From NCBI GenBank assembly GCA_027487385.1, contig JAIYDS010000310.1, positions 1 through 41,352 of the forward strand: 41,352 nucleotides of DNA, given 5' to 3'. The notes below the pieces were generated by a model. The model searched no databases, was not told the DNA's origin, and saw nothing but the letters and a program-made list of their open reading frames with translations. Position numbers and translations under genes: made by a program. This DNA comes from Acetobacteraceae bacterium. GTDB lineage: Bacteria > Pseudomonadota > Alphaproteobacteria > Acetobacterales > Acetobacteraceae. The first letter of the stretch is position 1. The number at the start of each line of letters is the position of its first letter. Positions 1 to 8,933 of the stretch are shown in pieces.

Positions 1-443
1 CCATGCACCAGGCGGACGAAGCTCACCACCTGCTCCACATCATAGGCACGGCGCAGGAAGGGCTTGCACATGCAGGGGCCGACCGCGTGCTCGATCTCGC
101 AGGCCTGGGCGTGGAAGCGGGCGCGGGGGAATTTCTCGAAATTCCCGGCATGGTCCCAATGCAGATGCGTGCTGATCACGCTGGTCACGTTCTCGGCCTT
201 CACGCCCAGCGCGGCCAGGCCCTCGGTCGGGCAGCGCAGGAAATCATGGCCGCGCGCGGCGCAGGTGGCCTTGTCGGCGCCGCTGTCGATCAGGATGGCC
301 TGGCCGTCGCGCACCGCGGCCCAGACGAAGAAATCCATCGGCATCGGCCCGTCATGCGCATCGCCGGGCGCGGTCATGAACTGGTCCCGCGCCAGGCGGC
401 GCGGGTTGGTGGCGTAGCGGATGGCATAAAGCTCGTAGGTCAT
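1..443 (-). CDS. MBL-fold metallohydrolase, N-acyl-homoserine-lactonase-like (3' end beyond window)
   Basis: The first 147 codons of a gene that runs off the left edge. The protein starts MTYELYAIRYA and carries the metal-binding signature THLHWDHAGN (HxHxDH) of the metallo-beta-lactamase fold near residue 94, preceded by an ILIDSGAD strand and loop that is typical of the family. Members hydrolyse lactones, thioesters or related bonds with two metal ions, usually in the cytoplasm. The arrangement resembles the AhlD/AttM-type lactonases, but the C-terminal half with the remaining metal ligands is not visible, so the substrate is open. It is divergent from the alcohol dehydrogenase that starts 77 bp away, and the two may share a promoter region. 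Confidence 0.85.
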   Translation of the reverse strand, partial: MTYELYAIRYATNPRRLARDQFMTAPGDAHDGPMPMDFFVWAAVRDGQAILIDSGADKATCAARGHDFLRCPTEGLAALGVKAENVTSVISTHLHWDHAGNFEKFPRARFHAQACEIEHAVGPCMCKPFLRRAYDVEQVVSFVRLVH

Positions 444-520
444 GGCGTTCCCTCGTTTCGGCCATGCTGGACAGTGCGGCGCATGGCGTCCAGCCTGCGG
501 CCAACCGAGGAGGACACACC

Positions 521-1651
521 ATGCGCATGAAGGCCGCCGTGCTGCACGCCCAGGGCCTGCCACGCCCCTATGCCGAGACGCAGCCCATGCGCATCGAGGA
601 GGTGGAGCTGGCCCCGCCCGGCCCCGGCGAGGTGCTGATCGAGATCGCCGCCGCCGGGCTGTGCCATTCCGATCTCTCCACCATCGAGAATCAGCGCCCG
701 CGGCCCTTGCCCATCATCATCGGCCATGAGGGTGCGGGCATCGTCCGCGCGCTGGGCGAGGGCGTGACCGGGCTGCGCGAGGGGGATCATGTGGTGGCGC
801 TCTTCGTCACCAGCTGCGGCGAATGCCGGAATTGCGCGCGCGGTCGGCCGAATATCTGCGGCGCCTCCTTCGACGCGCGGGCCAAGGGCACGCTGATGTC
901 CGGCGCGCGGCGGCTGAAGCGGCTGGATGGCGCGGTGGTGAACCACAATTCCGGCCTTTCGCTCTTCGCCCAATTCGCCGTCGTGATGCAGGACAGCCTC
1001 GTGAAGATCGAGAAGGACATTCCGCTGGAGGATGCGGCGCTGTTCGGCTGCGCGGTGATGACCGGCGCGGGCGCCATCCTCAACACGGCCCGTCTGCGCC
1101 CCGGCGAGGAGGTGGCGGTGGTGGGGCTGGGCGGCGTGGGGATGAGCGCGCTGATGGCGGCCGTCGCCACGGGCGCCACGCGCATCGTGGCGGTGGACAC
1201 CAGCCAGGCGAAGCTCGACCTCGCGCGCGAATGGGGCGCGACGGACACCTTCCTGGCCGGCAATGCCGATTGCGCGGCGGCCGTGCGCGAGGCGACGGCC
1301 GGCGGGCTGGATACGGTGATCGAGACGGCGGGCAGCATTCCCGCGCTGGAACTGGCCTATGCCATCACCGCGCGCGGCGGCAGCACGATCAGCGCCGGCC
1401 TGCCCAATGTGAACGCGAAATTCGCCTATTCCCACGCGGCGCTGGTGAGCGAGGAACGCAGCATCCGCGGCAGCTACATGGGCAGCTGCGTGCCGCGGCG
1501 GGACATCCCGCTGCTGCTCGGCCTCTATCGCAGCGGCAAGCTGCCGGTGGATCGGCTCAAGAGCGGCTATGTCAGCCTGGAGGAGATCAACGCCGGCTTC
1601 GACCGCCTCTCCGACGGCACGGTCCTGCGGCAGATTCTCCGCCCCCAGTAG
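521..1651 (+). CDS. Zinc-dependent alcohol dehydrogenase (MDR family)
   Basis: A 376-residue medium-chain dehydrogenase that oxidises an alcohol or reduces an aldehyde with NAD(P). Visible are catalytic-zinc ligands C48 (AGLCHSD) and H69-E70 (GHEGAG), the four-cysteine structural zinc lobe C99/C102/C105/C113 (CGECRNC...C) and the nucleotide-binding GLGGVG turn. Length and order are typical of class III-like ADHs. The ATG at 521 is chosen because a GAGGAGG-like ribosome site lies about 7 nt upstream; an in-frame start at 464 has none. Its stop is 23 bp from the convergent panE-like gene. The substrate cannot be read from the sequence. A metallohydrolase as divergent neighbour would fit a small detoxification or catabolic pair, but that is inference. 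Confidence 0.9.
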   Translation: MRMKAAVLHAQGLPRPYAETQPMRIEEVELAPPGPGEVLIEIAAAGLCHSDLSTIENQRPRPLPIIIGHEGAGIVRALGEGVTGLREGDHVVALFVTSCGECRNCARGRPNICGASFDARAKGTLMSGARRLKRLDGAVVNHNSGLSLFAQFAVVMQDSLVKIEKDIPLEDAALFGCAVMTGAGAILNTARLRPGEEVAVVGLGGVGMSALMAAVATGATRIVAVDTSQAKLDLAREWGATDTFLAGNADCAAAVREATAGGLDTVIETAGSIPALELAYAITARGGSTISAGLPNVNAKFAYSHAALVSEERSIRGSYMGSCVPRRDIPLLLGLYRSGKLPVDRLKSGYVSLEEINAGFDRLSDGTVLRQILRPQ

Positions 1652-1674
1652 CGGCTCGGGCGTCGGGGCCGAGC

Positions 1675-2601
1675 CTACCCCCGGCCGGTGCGCCTTTGTT
1701 CATAGGCGCGCGCATGCAGCGCGGCGGCGTCATGGATCGCCGTCTCCACCCCCGCGCGCTGCGCGGCGGCGGCGAGGAAGCCCAGGATGTGCTCGCCCTC
1801 GATGCGGTTGCCCGCCTCGATGTCGCGCAGCATGGAGGTGGCGTAGGCGCTGCCCGGCTCGCTGAACAAGGCACGGTATTCGGCCATGAAGCTCTCCGGC
1901 ATCGGGTGGCCGTGATGGGCCGCGATGGCGGCGTTGCGGGTCAGGATCTCCTGCAGCCAGGAACCACCGCCGCCGCGGACGATCTCGCCCACATTGGCGC
2001 GCATCAGCACCGTGCCGATGGCGCTGGTGCCGAGATGCACCAGCTTCTCCCACATCCGCTGCGAGATGTTGGGCACGGCCTTGGCCTCCATGCCGCGCGC
2101 GCCGGCGAAGGCGGCCTCCAGCGCGGTGACGCGCGGGCTCAGGCCGCCATCCGTCTCGCCGAAGGTGAGCCAGCGCCAGTCATTCAGCTGCTTCACCACG
2201 CCCGAAGGCGTCAGCGTCGCCTGGATTTTGCACAGGCCCCCCAGCACGCGCGCGGCGCCGAAGCGGGCCTGCAAGGTCTCGATATGGGAAAGCCCGTTCA
2301 GCACGGGCAGGATGACGCTGCGCGCATCCATGGCCGGCGCGATGCTCGCCATCGCATCCTCCAGGTCATAGGCCTTGCAGGTGAGCAGGATGGCGTCCCA
2401 GCCCGGCTGCAGCGCTTCGGCCGTCACGGTCTTCACCGGCAGCCGCGCATCGCCGAAGGGGCTTTCGATCACCAGGCCGTCCTGGGCCAGCTGCGCGGCC
2501 CGGCGCGGGCGCACCAGGAAGGTGACATCGCCGCCCGCCTCGGCCAGCCTGCCGCCGAAATACCCGCCCAGCGCGCCCGCCCCCAGCACCAGCACCCGCA
2601 T
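1675..2601 (-). CDS. Ketopantoate reductase family protein (PanE/ApbA-like)
   Basis: A 308-residue NADPH-dependent 2-oxoacid reductase. The N terminus has the Rossmann motif [11 protein letters not shown], and the C-terminal helical domain has the family's WEKL lysine segment ([14 protein letters not shown]) with the conserved RANVGEI stretch after it. True PanE reduces 2-dehydropantoate to pantoate in coenzyme A synthesis. In E. coli PanE the lysine is followed by KLxxN, whose Asn contacts substrate; here the motif reads KLVHL. The protein may therefore be a paralogue with another 2-oxoacid substrate, so no symbol is given. It stands alone on the minus strand, convergent with the alcohol dehydrogenase and divergent from the efflux operon 62 bp away. 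Confidence 0.85.
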   Translation of the reverse strand: MRVLVLGAGALGGYFGGRLAEAGGDVTFLVRPRRAAQLAQDGLVIESPFGDARLPVKTVTAEALQPGWDAILLTCKAYDLEDAMASIAPAMDARSVILPVLNGLSHIETLQARFGAARVLGGLCKIQATLTPSGVVKQLNDWRWLTFGETDGGLSPRVTALEAAFAGARGMEAKAVPNISQRMWEKLVHLGTSAIGTVLMRANVGEIVRGGGGSWLQEILTRNAAIAAHHGHPMPESFMAEYRALFSEPGSAYATSMLRDIEAGNRIEGEHILGFLAAAAQRAGVETAIHDAAALHARAYEQRRTGRG

Positions 2602-2663
2602 GCCACATTCCTTTCCATTCCCGACATAAGCGCGTTACACCCGAGGCCTAGCTTCGAGAAGTC

Positions 2664-4282
2664 ATGCGCCGCAAACTCATCCTCCTGCTCGTCCTCGTCG
2701 CCCTGCTCGGCGGCGGCTATGTCTATGGCCGGCCGGCGCTGGCGGCGCTCGGCATCAGCCTGCCCGGCACCGCGCAGGCCAGCGGCCCGCGCCTCAGGCT
2801 CGCCAGCGTGGATCGCGGGCCGATCACGGCCGTGGTCTCGGCCACCGGCACGGTGAACCCGCTGGTGACCGTCATCGTCGGCAGCCAGCTTTCCGGCCTG
2901 ATCCGGGAATTGCCCGGCGATTTCAACCAGCGCGTCACCACCGGCCAGGTGCTGGCCCGGCTCGACACGCAGCAGCTGGAGGCGACGCGCGCGGCGGCGG
3001 CGGCCGATGCGCTCTCCGCCCAGGCCGCCGTCGCCGTGGCCCGCGCCCAGGCCGAGCGCGCGCAATCCGATGCCGAGCAATCCCGCGCCGCGGTGGATGC
3101 CGCCCGCGCCGAGGCGAGCCGCGCCGAGGCGCAGCTGCGCGATGCGGAATTCGAGGCGCGCCGCACGGAGGAGTTGCGCCGCTCCGCCGTCGGCACCCCG
3201 CGCGATGCGGCGCGTGCCGGCTTCACCGCCGATGGCGCGCGCGCCAATGTCGCGATCCAGCAGGCGCAGATCGCCCGGGCCGAGGCCAATCTGATCTCGG
3301 CCGAGGCCATGGCGCGCACCGCGCTCGCCCAGGTGGAGGCCGCCATCGCCACCGCCGAGCAGCGCGCGGCGCAGCTGCGGCAGGTGGAGGTCAATCTCGG
3401 CTTCGCCACCATCCGCAGCCCGATCGATGGCGTCATCGTCTCGCGCAGCGTGGATCTGGGGCAGACGGTCGCGGCCTCGCTGCAATCGCCCACGCTCTTC
3501 ACCATCGCGGCGAATCTGGCGGAGATGGAGGTCTGGGCCACGGTGGATGAGAGCGATATCGGCCGCATCCGCCCCGGGCAGAATGTGGCCTTCACGGTCG
3601 CGGCGCATCCGAACGCCAATCTGCGCGGCACGGTGAAGGATATCCGCCTGAGCCCGACCACGGTGAACAATGTGGTGACCTATACGGTCGTCGTCAGCGC
3701 GGCGAACACGGAAGGCCGCATGCTGCCCGGCATGACGGCCACGCTGCGCATCATCACCGATGAGCGCGCCGATGTGCTGCGCGTGCCCAATGCCGCGCTG
3801 CGTTGGCGCCCGCCGGGCGCGGGGGCCGCGGCGGGCCAGCCGGCCGCGCCCGCCAACCCGATGGAGGCCGCGCTGCGCGAGATGACGGACCTCACGCCCG
3901 CGCAGCGCCAGGAGGTGGAGGCCGCCGGCCGTGAGCTGCGTGAGCGCATGCAGGCCCTGCCGGCCGATCCGGAAGCGCGGCGCCAGCAGGCCCAGGCGGC
4001 GCGGCAGCGGCTGCAATCGCGGCTGAACGCGGTGCTGACGCCCGAGCAGCGTGCCCGCCTTGCCGCCGCGCGCGGCGCGCGCCAAGCGGGCGGCGCCGCC
4101 GGCACGGTCCATGTCGTCGAGGGCGATGGCCCGCCGCGCGCCATCGCCATCCGCACGGGCCTGACCGATGGCAATGTCACCGAGGTGATCAGCGGGGACC
4201 TCACGCCCGAGATGCAGGTTGTCGTCGGCACGGAGCGCGCGGGTGCCCCACCGGCCCGCGCCCCCACCGCAAGGCCGCTGTT

Positions 4283-4286
<4 letters not shown>
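2664..4286 (+). CDS. MacA-like periplasmic adaptor (HlyD/MFP family) of an ABC efflux pump
   Basis: A 540-residue membrane-fusion protein linking an inner-membrane ABC exporter to an outer-membrane channel. Residues 3-25 form an N-terminal membrane anchor or signal. Next come the first half-lipoyl/barrel strands (SATGTVNPLVTV...GSQLSGLI), a long Ala/Arg/Glu-rich coiled-coil hairpin (about 95-250), then IRSPIDGVIVSR and the beta-barrel domain. Between barrel and C-terminal membrane-proximal domain there is an unusual insertion (about 380-475), rich in Ala, Gln and Arg, with two LTPxQR motifs as in Spy/CpxP proteins. The protein is longer than classical MacA (about 370 residues) because of it. 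It overlaps the next gene by 4 nt, so adaptor, ATPase and permease are one translationally coupled operon. Confidence 0.9.
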
Positions 4287-5004
<718 letters not shown>

Positions 5005-5008
<4 letters not shown>

Positions 5009-6321
5009 ACGCGCCGCATCCCCTGCCGGCGGCCGAAGCCCGTTCCGTGGCGCCGCTGCCACCCCTGCCGCCGGGGCGCCGCGCGGGGCTTTCCATGGCG
5101 GAGGCGCTGCTGGCGGCCCTCGCGGCGCTGGCCGCCAACAAGCTGCGCGCCGCACTCACGGCGCTTGGCATCTTCATCGGCGTGGCGGCGGTGATCGTCA
5201 CCGTTGCGGTGGGGGCGGGCGCGCGGCAGCAGGTGCTGGCGCAGATCCAGTCGCTCGGCGCCAATCTCCTGGTCGTCTGGGGCGCCAATGTGCGGCTGGG
5301 CGGCGTTTCCATGGGCGCCGGGCAGCGGCCCAATCTCAGCTGGGATGACGCGCAGGAAATCCCGCGCCAGATCGCCGCGGTGCAGGTCGCGGCCGGCACC
5401 TCGCGCCAGCAGCAGCAGGTGGTGGCGGGCAACCAGAACTGGTCCACCACCGTCGTCGCCACCGACCCCGACTATTTCATCGCGCATGACTGGCTGGTGG
5501 CGGAGGGGCGCTTCTTCACCACCGAGGAGAACATGTCCGGTCGGAAGCTCGTGCTGCTCGGCGCCACCGTGGCGGAGAATCTCTTCGGCGACGAAGACCC
5601 CGTGGGCCGCGAAATCCGCATCCGCGCGACACCCTTCGAGGTGATCGGCGTGCTCGGCCGCAAGGGGCAGAATCCCATGGGGCAGGATCAGGATGACGTG
5701 GTCATCATGCCCTTCTGGAGCGCGCGTCGCAGCGTGATGGGCGCCCCCCGCGCCTTTGCCCGCGCCGTCGGCACGATCAGCGTGAAGGTGCATGAGGGCG
5801 AGAGCATGAGCGATGTGGAGGATGAGCTGCGGCAATTCTTCCGCCAGCGCCATCGCGTCGCCGCGAATGAGCCCGACACCGTCTCCATCCGCAACCTGAG
5901 CGAGATCGCGGCGACGCGCGATGCCTCGGCGCGCACGCTCTCCCTGCTGCTGGCCGCCGTCGCCGCCGTCTCGCTGCTGGTGGGCGGCATCGGCGTGATG
6001 AACATCATGCTGGTGAGTGTCACCGAGCGCACGCGCGAGATCGGGCTGCGCCTCGCTGTCGGCGCGCGGCGGCGGGACATCCTGCGGCAATTCCTGCTGG
6101 AGGCCGTGCTGCTGGCGCTGCTGGGCGGCGCGGTGGGCGTGATCGTCGGCATCGGCCTCGCGCATTCGCTCGCCGGCCTGGCGGGCTGGCCCGTGCTGAT
6201 CCAGTGGGATGCGGTGGCGCTGGCCGTCACCGTCTCGGCGCTGACGGGGCTCTTCTTCGGCTATTACCCGGCGCGGCGCGCGGCGAGCCTCGACCCCATC
6301 ACCGCGCTGCGGCACGAGTGA
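5005..6321 (+). CDS. MacB-like ABC transporter permease (FtsX fold)
   Basis: A 438-residue inner-membrane permease with the MacB layout: a cytoplasmic N terminus, a first membrane helix around residues 50-73 (LGIFIGVAAVIVTVAVGAG), a large periplasmic MacB-PCD domain (about 75-310), then three C-terminal helices from about residue 312. The loop TERTREIGLRLAVGARRRDIL after the second helix is the FtsX-family coupling segment that docks on the ATPase. The N terminus carries about 30 extra Pro/Ala-rich residues. It is the last gene of the adaptor-ATPase-permease operon. Its stop is directly followed by the stop of the convergent DUF1203 gene, with no space for a separate terminator. Confidence 0.93.
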
Positions 6322-6798
6322 TCAGGGCAGCTTCTCCACCCGCGTGAGCCAGCAACCCGGCCGCGCCGTGTGGATGTTCACATAGGCCACGCGGGGGTCC
6401 GCCAGCCGTTCGCGCAGTGGCGCCTCCACCGCATCGCCGGCGCTCACCATACCGAGATCGTAGAGGCACATCCCCTGCGCGTCGTAATGCCGCAGCGAGA
6501 CGATGCTGTTCGCCGTCACCGTCTCGGGCAGCGTGTCCTCCACCACGGCGGCTTCGCAGTCGCGCGCGTGGAGGAAGACGGGCGAGGGCGTCCAATAGGG
6601 CCCTTGCGGCAGGGGCAGGTCCCAACTGACCAGCAGCATCTCCTCGCCGATCTCGCCGAGCTTCAGGCAATGGCGGCAGGGAAAGCCCGGCCCGTCCACG
6701 ATGCGGGAATGGGCGGGGCCGCCGCGGTCATCGCGGCGGGTGGCGCGGAAGCGCTGGGCGGAGGGCGTGTCCATGGGGACGCAGCGGAAATGGCTCAT
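6322..6798 (-). CDS. DUF1203 domain protein
   Basis: A 158-residue cytoplasmic protein without signal or membrane segment. The pattern PGFPCRHCL near residue 50, LPQGPYWTPSPVF, LRHYDAQGMCLYD and the C-terminal LADPRVAYVNIHTARPGCW match the DUF1203 family, whose function is unknown. It is a single-gene unit on the minus strand, convergent with the efflux permease, and the two stop codons abut. The ATG at 6798 has only a weak ribosome site; an in-frame ATG eight codons later (MDTPSAQ) is an alternative. A role cannot be inferred from its neighbours. Confidence 0.8.
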   Translation of the reverse strand: MSHFRCVPMDTPSAQRFRATRRDDRGGPAHSRIVDGPGFPCRHCLKLGEIGEEMLLVSWDLPLPQGPYWTPSPVFLHARDCEAAVVEDTLPETVTANSIVSLRHYDAQGMCLYDLGMVSAGDAVEAPLRERLADPRVAYVNIHTARPGCWLTRVEKLP

Positions 6799-7052
6799 GC
6801 GAGGCTTCTAGGCCGGGGCGCCTGCCGCGCGCCTTCCGCCCGTTGCTCTCACATGTCGGCAGGGCGGTGGCGCAGCCGGAAAGGCGCAACCGCCGCCCCC
6901 GCTTGGGGACGGCGGCGCTTTCCCCTGCGCTGCCGCACCCCGGGAGAAGGGGAAGGGGCGCGGCGGCCGGCGACGGCACGCACGGTCACGCAGGGGTGCG
7001 CGGTGGCGCGGCTGAGCCACGGCGCAGGGTCGGGGCCTGCGCCGGCCAGGCA

Positions 7053-7832
7053 CTATCGCATCACGGCGATGTCGATCACCTCGATCGCCGGCAAGCCGCT
7101 GACGGCGCCCAGCGTCGTGGGGGTGCCATCGGCCAGGTTCAGCCGGTGCAGCGTGGTGCCCGCCAGCAGGAAGGCGGTGTTGGTGGTGCCTTCCGTCAGG
7201 ATGTCGAAGGCCACGCCGGCGGGCAGCGGGGCCGGGATGCGCGCGCGCGGCGCCTGGATTCCGTCATTGGGCGGCGCCTGCACGTTCAGCGCATTCTGCA
7301 GCGTGTCGATGGTGTAGAGCGTCGTCGCCGTGGCGCCCGCCAGGCTGTTGATATAGGCGCCGGCCACGATGCGCGGCTGCGTGCCGGCCAGCGGACCATC
7401 GCCATGCTTCAGCGTGCCATCCCGCGCCACTTCGCCGGTTTCCACATTCACGCGGAAATTCGTCCCGTTCATGCCCATCAGCCGCAGGCGGTCCGGCACC
7501 GGGTTGAAATCCGCCACGGCGCGGCCGCCGAATTCGAAGGGCATGTTGAGGCGGCTCACCTGCGTCGCGCGGCCCGTGGCGGGGTCGAGCGTCACGATCT
7601 GCCCGCGCTCGGTCACGCCATAGAGCAGGCCATTGGCGGGGCGCTGATCCACCGCGATCACGCGGCCATCGGCGCCCTGGATGCGCACCGGCGACATCGC
7701 GCGGCGGGTTTCGCTGTCCATGCGGACCAGCATGTTGTCGGCGGTGAGGCCGATGAGGGTGGTGGCCTGCGCGGCGAGGCTGCCGAGCAGGGCGACGCTG
7801 GCCAGCAGGGCGCTGCGGAAGATCCGGGTCAT
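7053..7832 (-). CDS. Secreted DUF4394 domain protein
   Basis: A 259-residue protein with an N-terminal Sec signal peptide (TRIFRSALLASVALLGSLAAQA, cleavage around AQA-TT). The body shows the DUF4394 pattern: LIGLTADNMLVRMD, IAVDQRPANGLLYGV, LDPATGRATQV, VADFNPVPDRLRLMGMNGTNFRVNVETG. This suggests a repeated-strand, propeller-like fold. The family is exported and of unknown function, often linked to cell-surface proteins. The ATG at 7832 is chosen for its GGAG ribosome site 8 nt upstream and because the signal peptide starts there; the frame stays open upstream but reads as low-complexity noise. It lies 150 bp downstream of the riboswitch-linked DUF1289 gene on the same strand, so read-through is possible but unproven. 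Confidence 0.85.
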   Translation of the reverse strand: MTRIFRSALLASVALLGSLAAQATTLIGLTADNMLVRMDSETRRAMSPVRIQGADGRVIAVDQRPANGLLYGVTERGQIVTLDPATGRATQVSRLNMPFEFGGRAVADFNPVPDRLRLMGMNGTNFRVNVETGEVARDGTLKHGDGPLAGTQPRIVAGAYINSLAGATATTLYTIDTLQNALNVQAPPNDGIQAPRARIPAPLPAGVAFDILTEGTTNTAFLLAGTTLHRLNLADGTPTTLGAVSGLPAIEVIDIAVMR

Positions 7833-7983
7833 GGGCTTTGCTCCGTTGTGCGGGGCGGCATCGCCTCGCTGCGGGAGATACGGAGGGGCGGCGCCGCCGG
7901 ATGCAGCGGGCGGGCAAAAAGATCGGGGCGGCGGCCGCGCGCGAGATCGGTTGCGCTCCAGCACCGGGGCAGCGGACCAGGCG

Positions 7984-8190
7984 CTATGGGGCTGGCGGAC
8001 CGTGGCGAAGGGCCAGCCGCCCGCGTGCCGCGTGCCAGATCGCCCAGCGGGTCGCCACGGAAGCGCGCGCCCATTGGGTGATCTCATCGAGGCTGCGGCC
8101 GCAGCCGAGGCAGATGCCCGCGGAATCCAGCGCGCAAAGCTGCACGCAGGGCGAGGCGGGCGCCTCGGCCTGGCCGGGAAGGGCTGGCAT
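7984..8190 (-). CDS. DUF1289 small cysteine-rich protein, downstream of the cobalamin riboswitch
   Basis: A 68-residue protein (MPALPGQAEAPASPCVQLC...) with the DUF1289 cysteine pattern C-x3-C-x8-C-x2-C (SPCVQLCALDSAGICLGCGR) followed by LDEITQWARAS. The family is described as predicted Fe-S or metal-binding and has no established reaction. The ATG at 8190 gives a normal family length. It lies 5 nt after the stop of a 26-codon ORF that itself has a good ribosome site, suggesting translational coupling. An alternative in-frame GTG at 8301 would add 37 Pro/Gly/Ala-rich residues and would sit inside the riboswitch's downstream hairpin, so it is less likely. The upstream riboswitch implies repression when cobalamin is plentiful. 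Confidence 0.8.
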   Translation of the reverse strand: MPALPGQAEAPASPCVQLCALDSAGICLGCGRSLDEITQWARASVATRWAIWHAARGRLALRHGPPAP

Positions 8191-8195
8191 GGCGG

Positions 8196-8276
8196 TCAGC
8201 CCCGTGCCGGGGCCAAGCGCCGCATTCGGCCCACCTGGGGCTTCAGGGATGGAAATCGGGCGCGGTGAAGGCGCAT
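8196..8276 (-). CDS. Possible 26-residue leader ORF between cobalamin riboswitch and DUF1289 gene
   Basis: An ATG at 8276 follows a strong ribosome site (AGGAG, 8 nt spacing) directly below the riboswitch. It reads 26 codons (MRLHRARFPSLKPQVGRMRR...) to a TGA that ends 5 nt before the DUF1289 start. It is basic and matches no family I know. It may be a coupling leader through which the riboswitch controls ribosome access. A sequencing frameshift that split a longer DUF1289 N terminus would look the same. Confidence 0.35.
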   Translation of the reverse strand: MRLHRARFPSLKPQVGRMRRLAPARG

Positions 8277-8330
8277 GGTCCTGTCTCCTGGCCGGCGGCA
8301 CCCCGCGCCGGTGTGGGGTGGGTCAATGCG

Positions 8331-8537
8331 CTGGCAGGTCTCCTGGCTCACGGGTCAAGGCCGGCCCTGCCGCCTTCCCGGGGAGCTGATCCCCAGTGAC
8401 GCGCCCCGTCCGGGGCGAAGCAGGGTCAGCTCTCCGCTGACAGTTGCGGGGGCAGCCGCCGACTGGGCCTTGCCTTCCCCGAAAGGAGGGTTTGGCCGCA
8501 CGGCGTTCCCTTTTCACCGGCTTGCGCCGGACCAACA
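8331..8537 (-). promoter_or_regulatory. Cobalamin (adenosylcobalamin) riboswitch
   Basis: Read on the minus strand, the conserved blocks occur in order: GTTGGT, CCGGTGAAAAGGGAA, GTGCGGCCAAACC, GGCTGCCCCCGCAACTGT, GCGGAGAGC, GTCACTGG, CCGGGAAGGCGG and the B12 box GAGCCAGGAGACCTGCC. This is the full core of the Cobalamin riboswitch family. Ligand binding normally hides the downstream ribosome site or triggers termination. Here a CACCCC/GGGGTG hairpin lies between the B12 box and the first start codon, with no T-run, so translational control is more likely. It points at the small leader ORF and DUF1289 gene, with no cobalamin synthesis or transport gene in the window. Confidence 0.93.
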
Positions 8538-8544
8538 CGATATC

Positions 8545-8572
8545 GACATATCCTTATATCACTCCTAGTCAA
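8545..8572 (-). promoter_or_regulatory. Candidate sigma-70 promoter for the riboswitch transcript
   Basis: On the minus strand TTGACT (8572-8567) and TATGTC (8550-8545) are separated by 16 nt, and the riboswitch begins about 8 nt after the second box. The -35 box is close to consensus, the -10 box weaker. The A/T-rich stretch stands out in a GC-rich region. It lies between the stop of the upstream DUF1289 paralogue and the riboswitch. Confidence 0.5.
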
Positions 8573-8592
8573 GCCCGATCCGCGGTGCGGGC

Positions 8593-8775
8593 TCAGCCCT
8601 CGGCCGCCGCCAGCTGCGCGAGACGCGCCTCGCTGGCCCGCAGGATGTCCCGCTTTTCCGCGTCATCGGCCGAGGGCCAGAGCGCGATTTCGCGCCCGGT
8701 GCGGCCGCATCCCTGGCAGATGCGGGCTTGGAGGTGACAGATCTTGCGGCAGGGGGAGGCGGGGGCATCAGGCAC
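8593..8775 (-). CDS. DUF1289 small cysteine-rich protein (second paralogue)
   Basis: A 60-residue protein with the DUF1289 pattern C-x3-C-x6-C-x2-C (SPCRKICHLQARICQGCGR) followed by TGREIALWPSADDAEKRDIL. The GTG at 8775 is preferred because GGAG lies 8 nt upstream and the length fits the family; an in-frame GTG at 8844 would add 23 residues of Arg/Gly-rich sequence. It is a close family relative of the gene at 7984-8190 and lies just upstream of the riboswitch promoter, so it is not itself under the riboswitch. It is divergent from dihydroorotase. Function unknown; a metal or Fe-S site is inferred from the cysteines. Confidence 0.8.
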   Translation of the reverse strand: MPDAPASPCRKICHLQARICQGCGRTGREIALWPSADDAEKRDILRASEARLAQLAAAEG

Positions 8776-8933
8776 GCGGAGAACTCCGAAAGCTGTTCCC
8801 CGGCGGCTTCCCCTTCTGGGAGGGATGTCATGATCCTTCCCCACCCGGCGCCGCCAGGCAAGCCTGTTTTGCCCCCCGTCTTGCGCGGCCCGGCGGAGGC
8901 GTCAGATTGCGCCATCGCCCCTTGGAGACTTCC

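Noticed and set aside
6799-7052. A possible small gene in the 254-bp gap between DUF1203 and DUF4394
   Set aside because: Open frames there are Arg/Pro/Gly-rich without ribosome site or homology; I see no other structure in it.
8191-8301. Longer DUF1289 protein from a GTG at 8301
   Set aside because: The GTG lacks a ribosome site and lies in the hairpin below the riboswitch; the extra residues have no family similarity. The 8190 ATG gives normal length.
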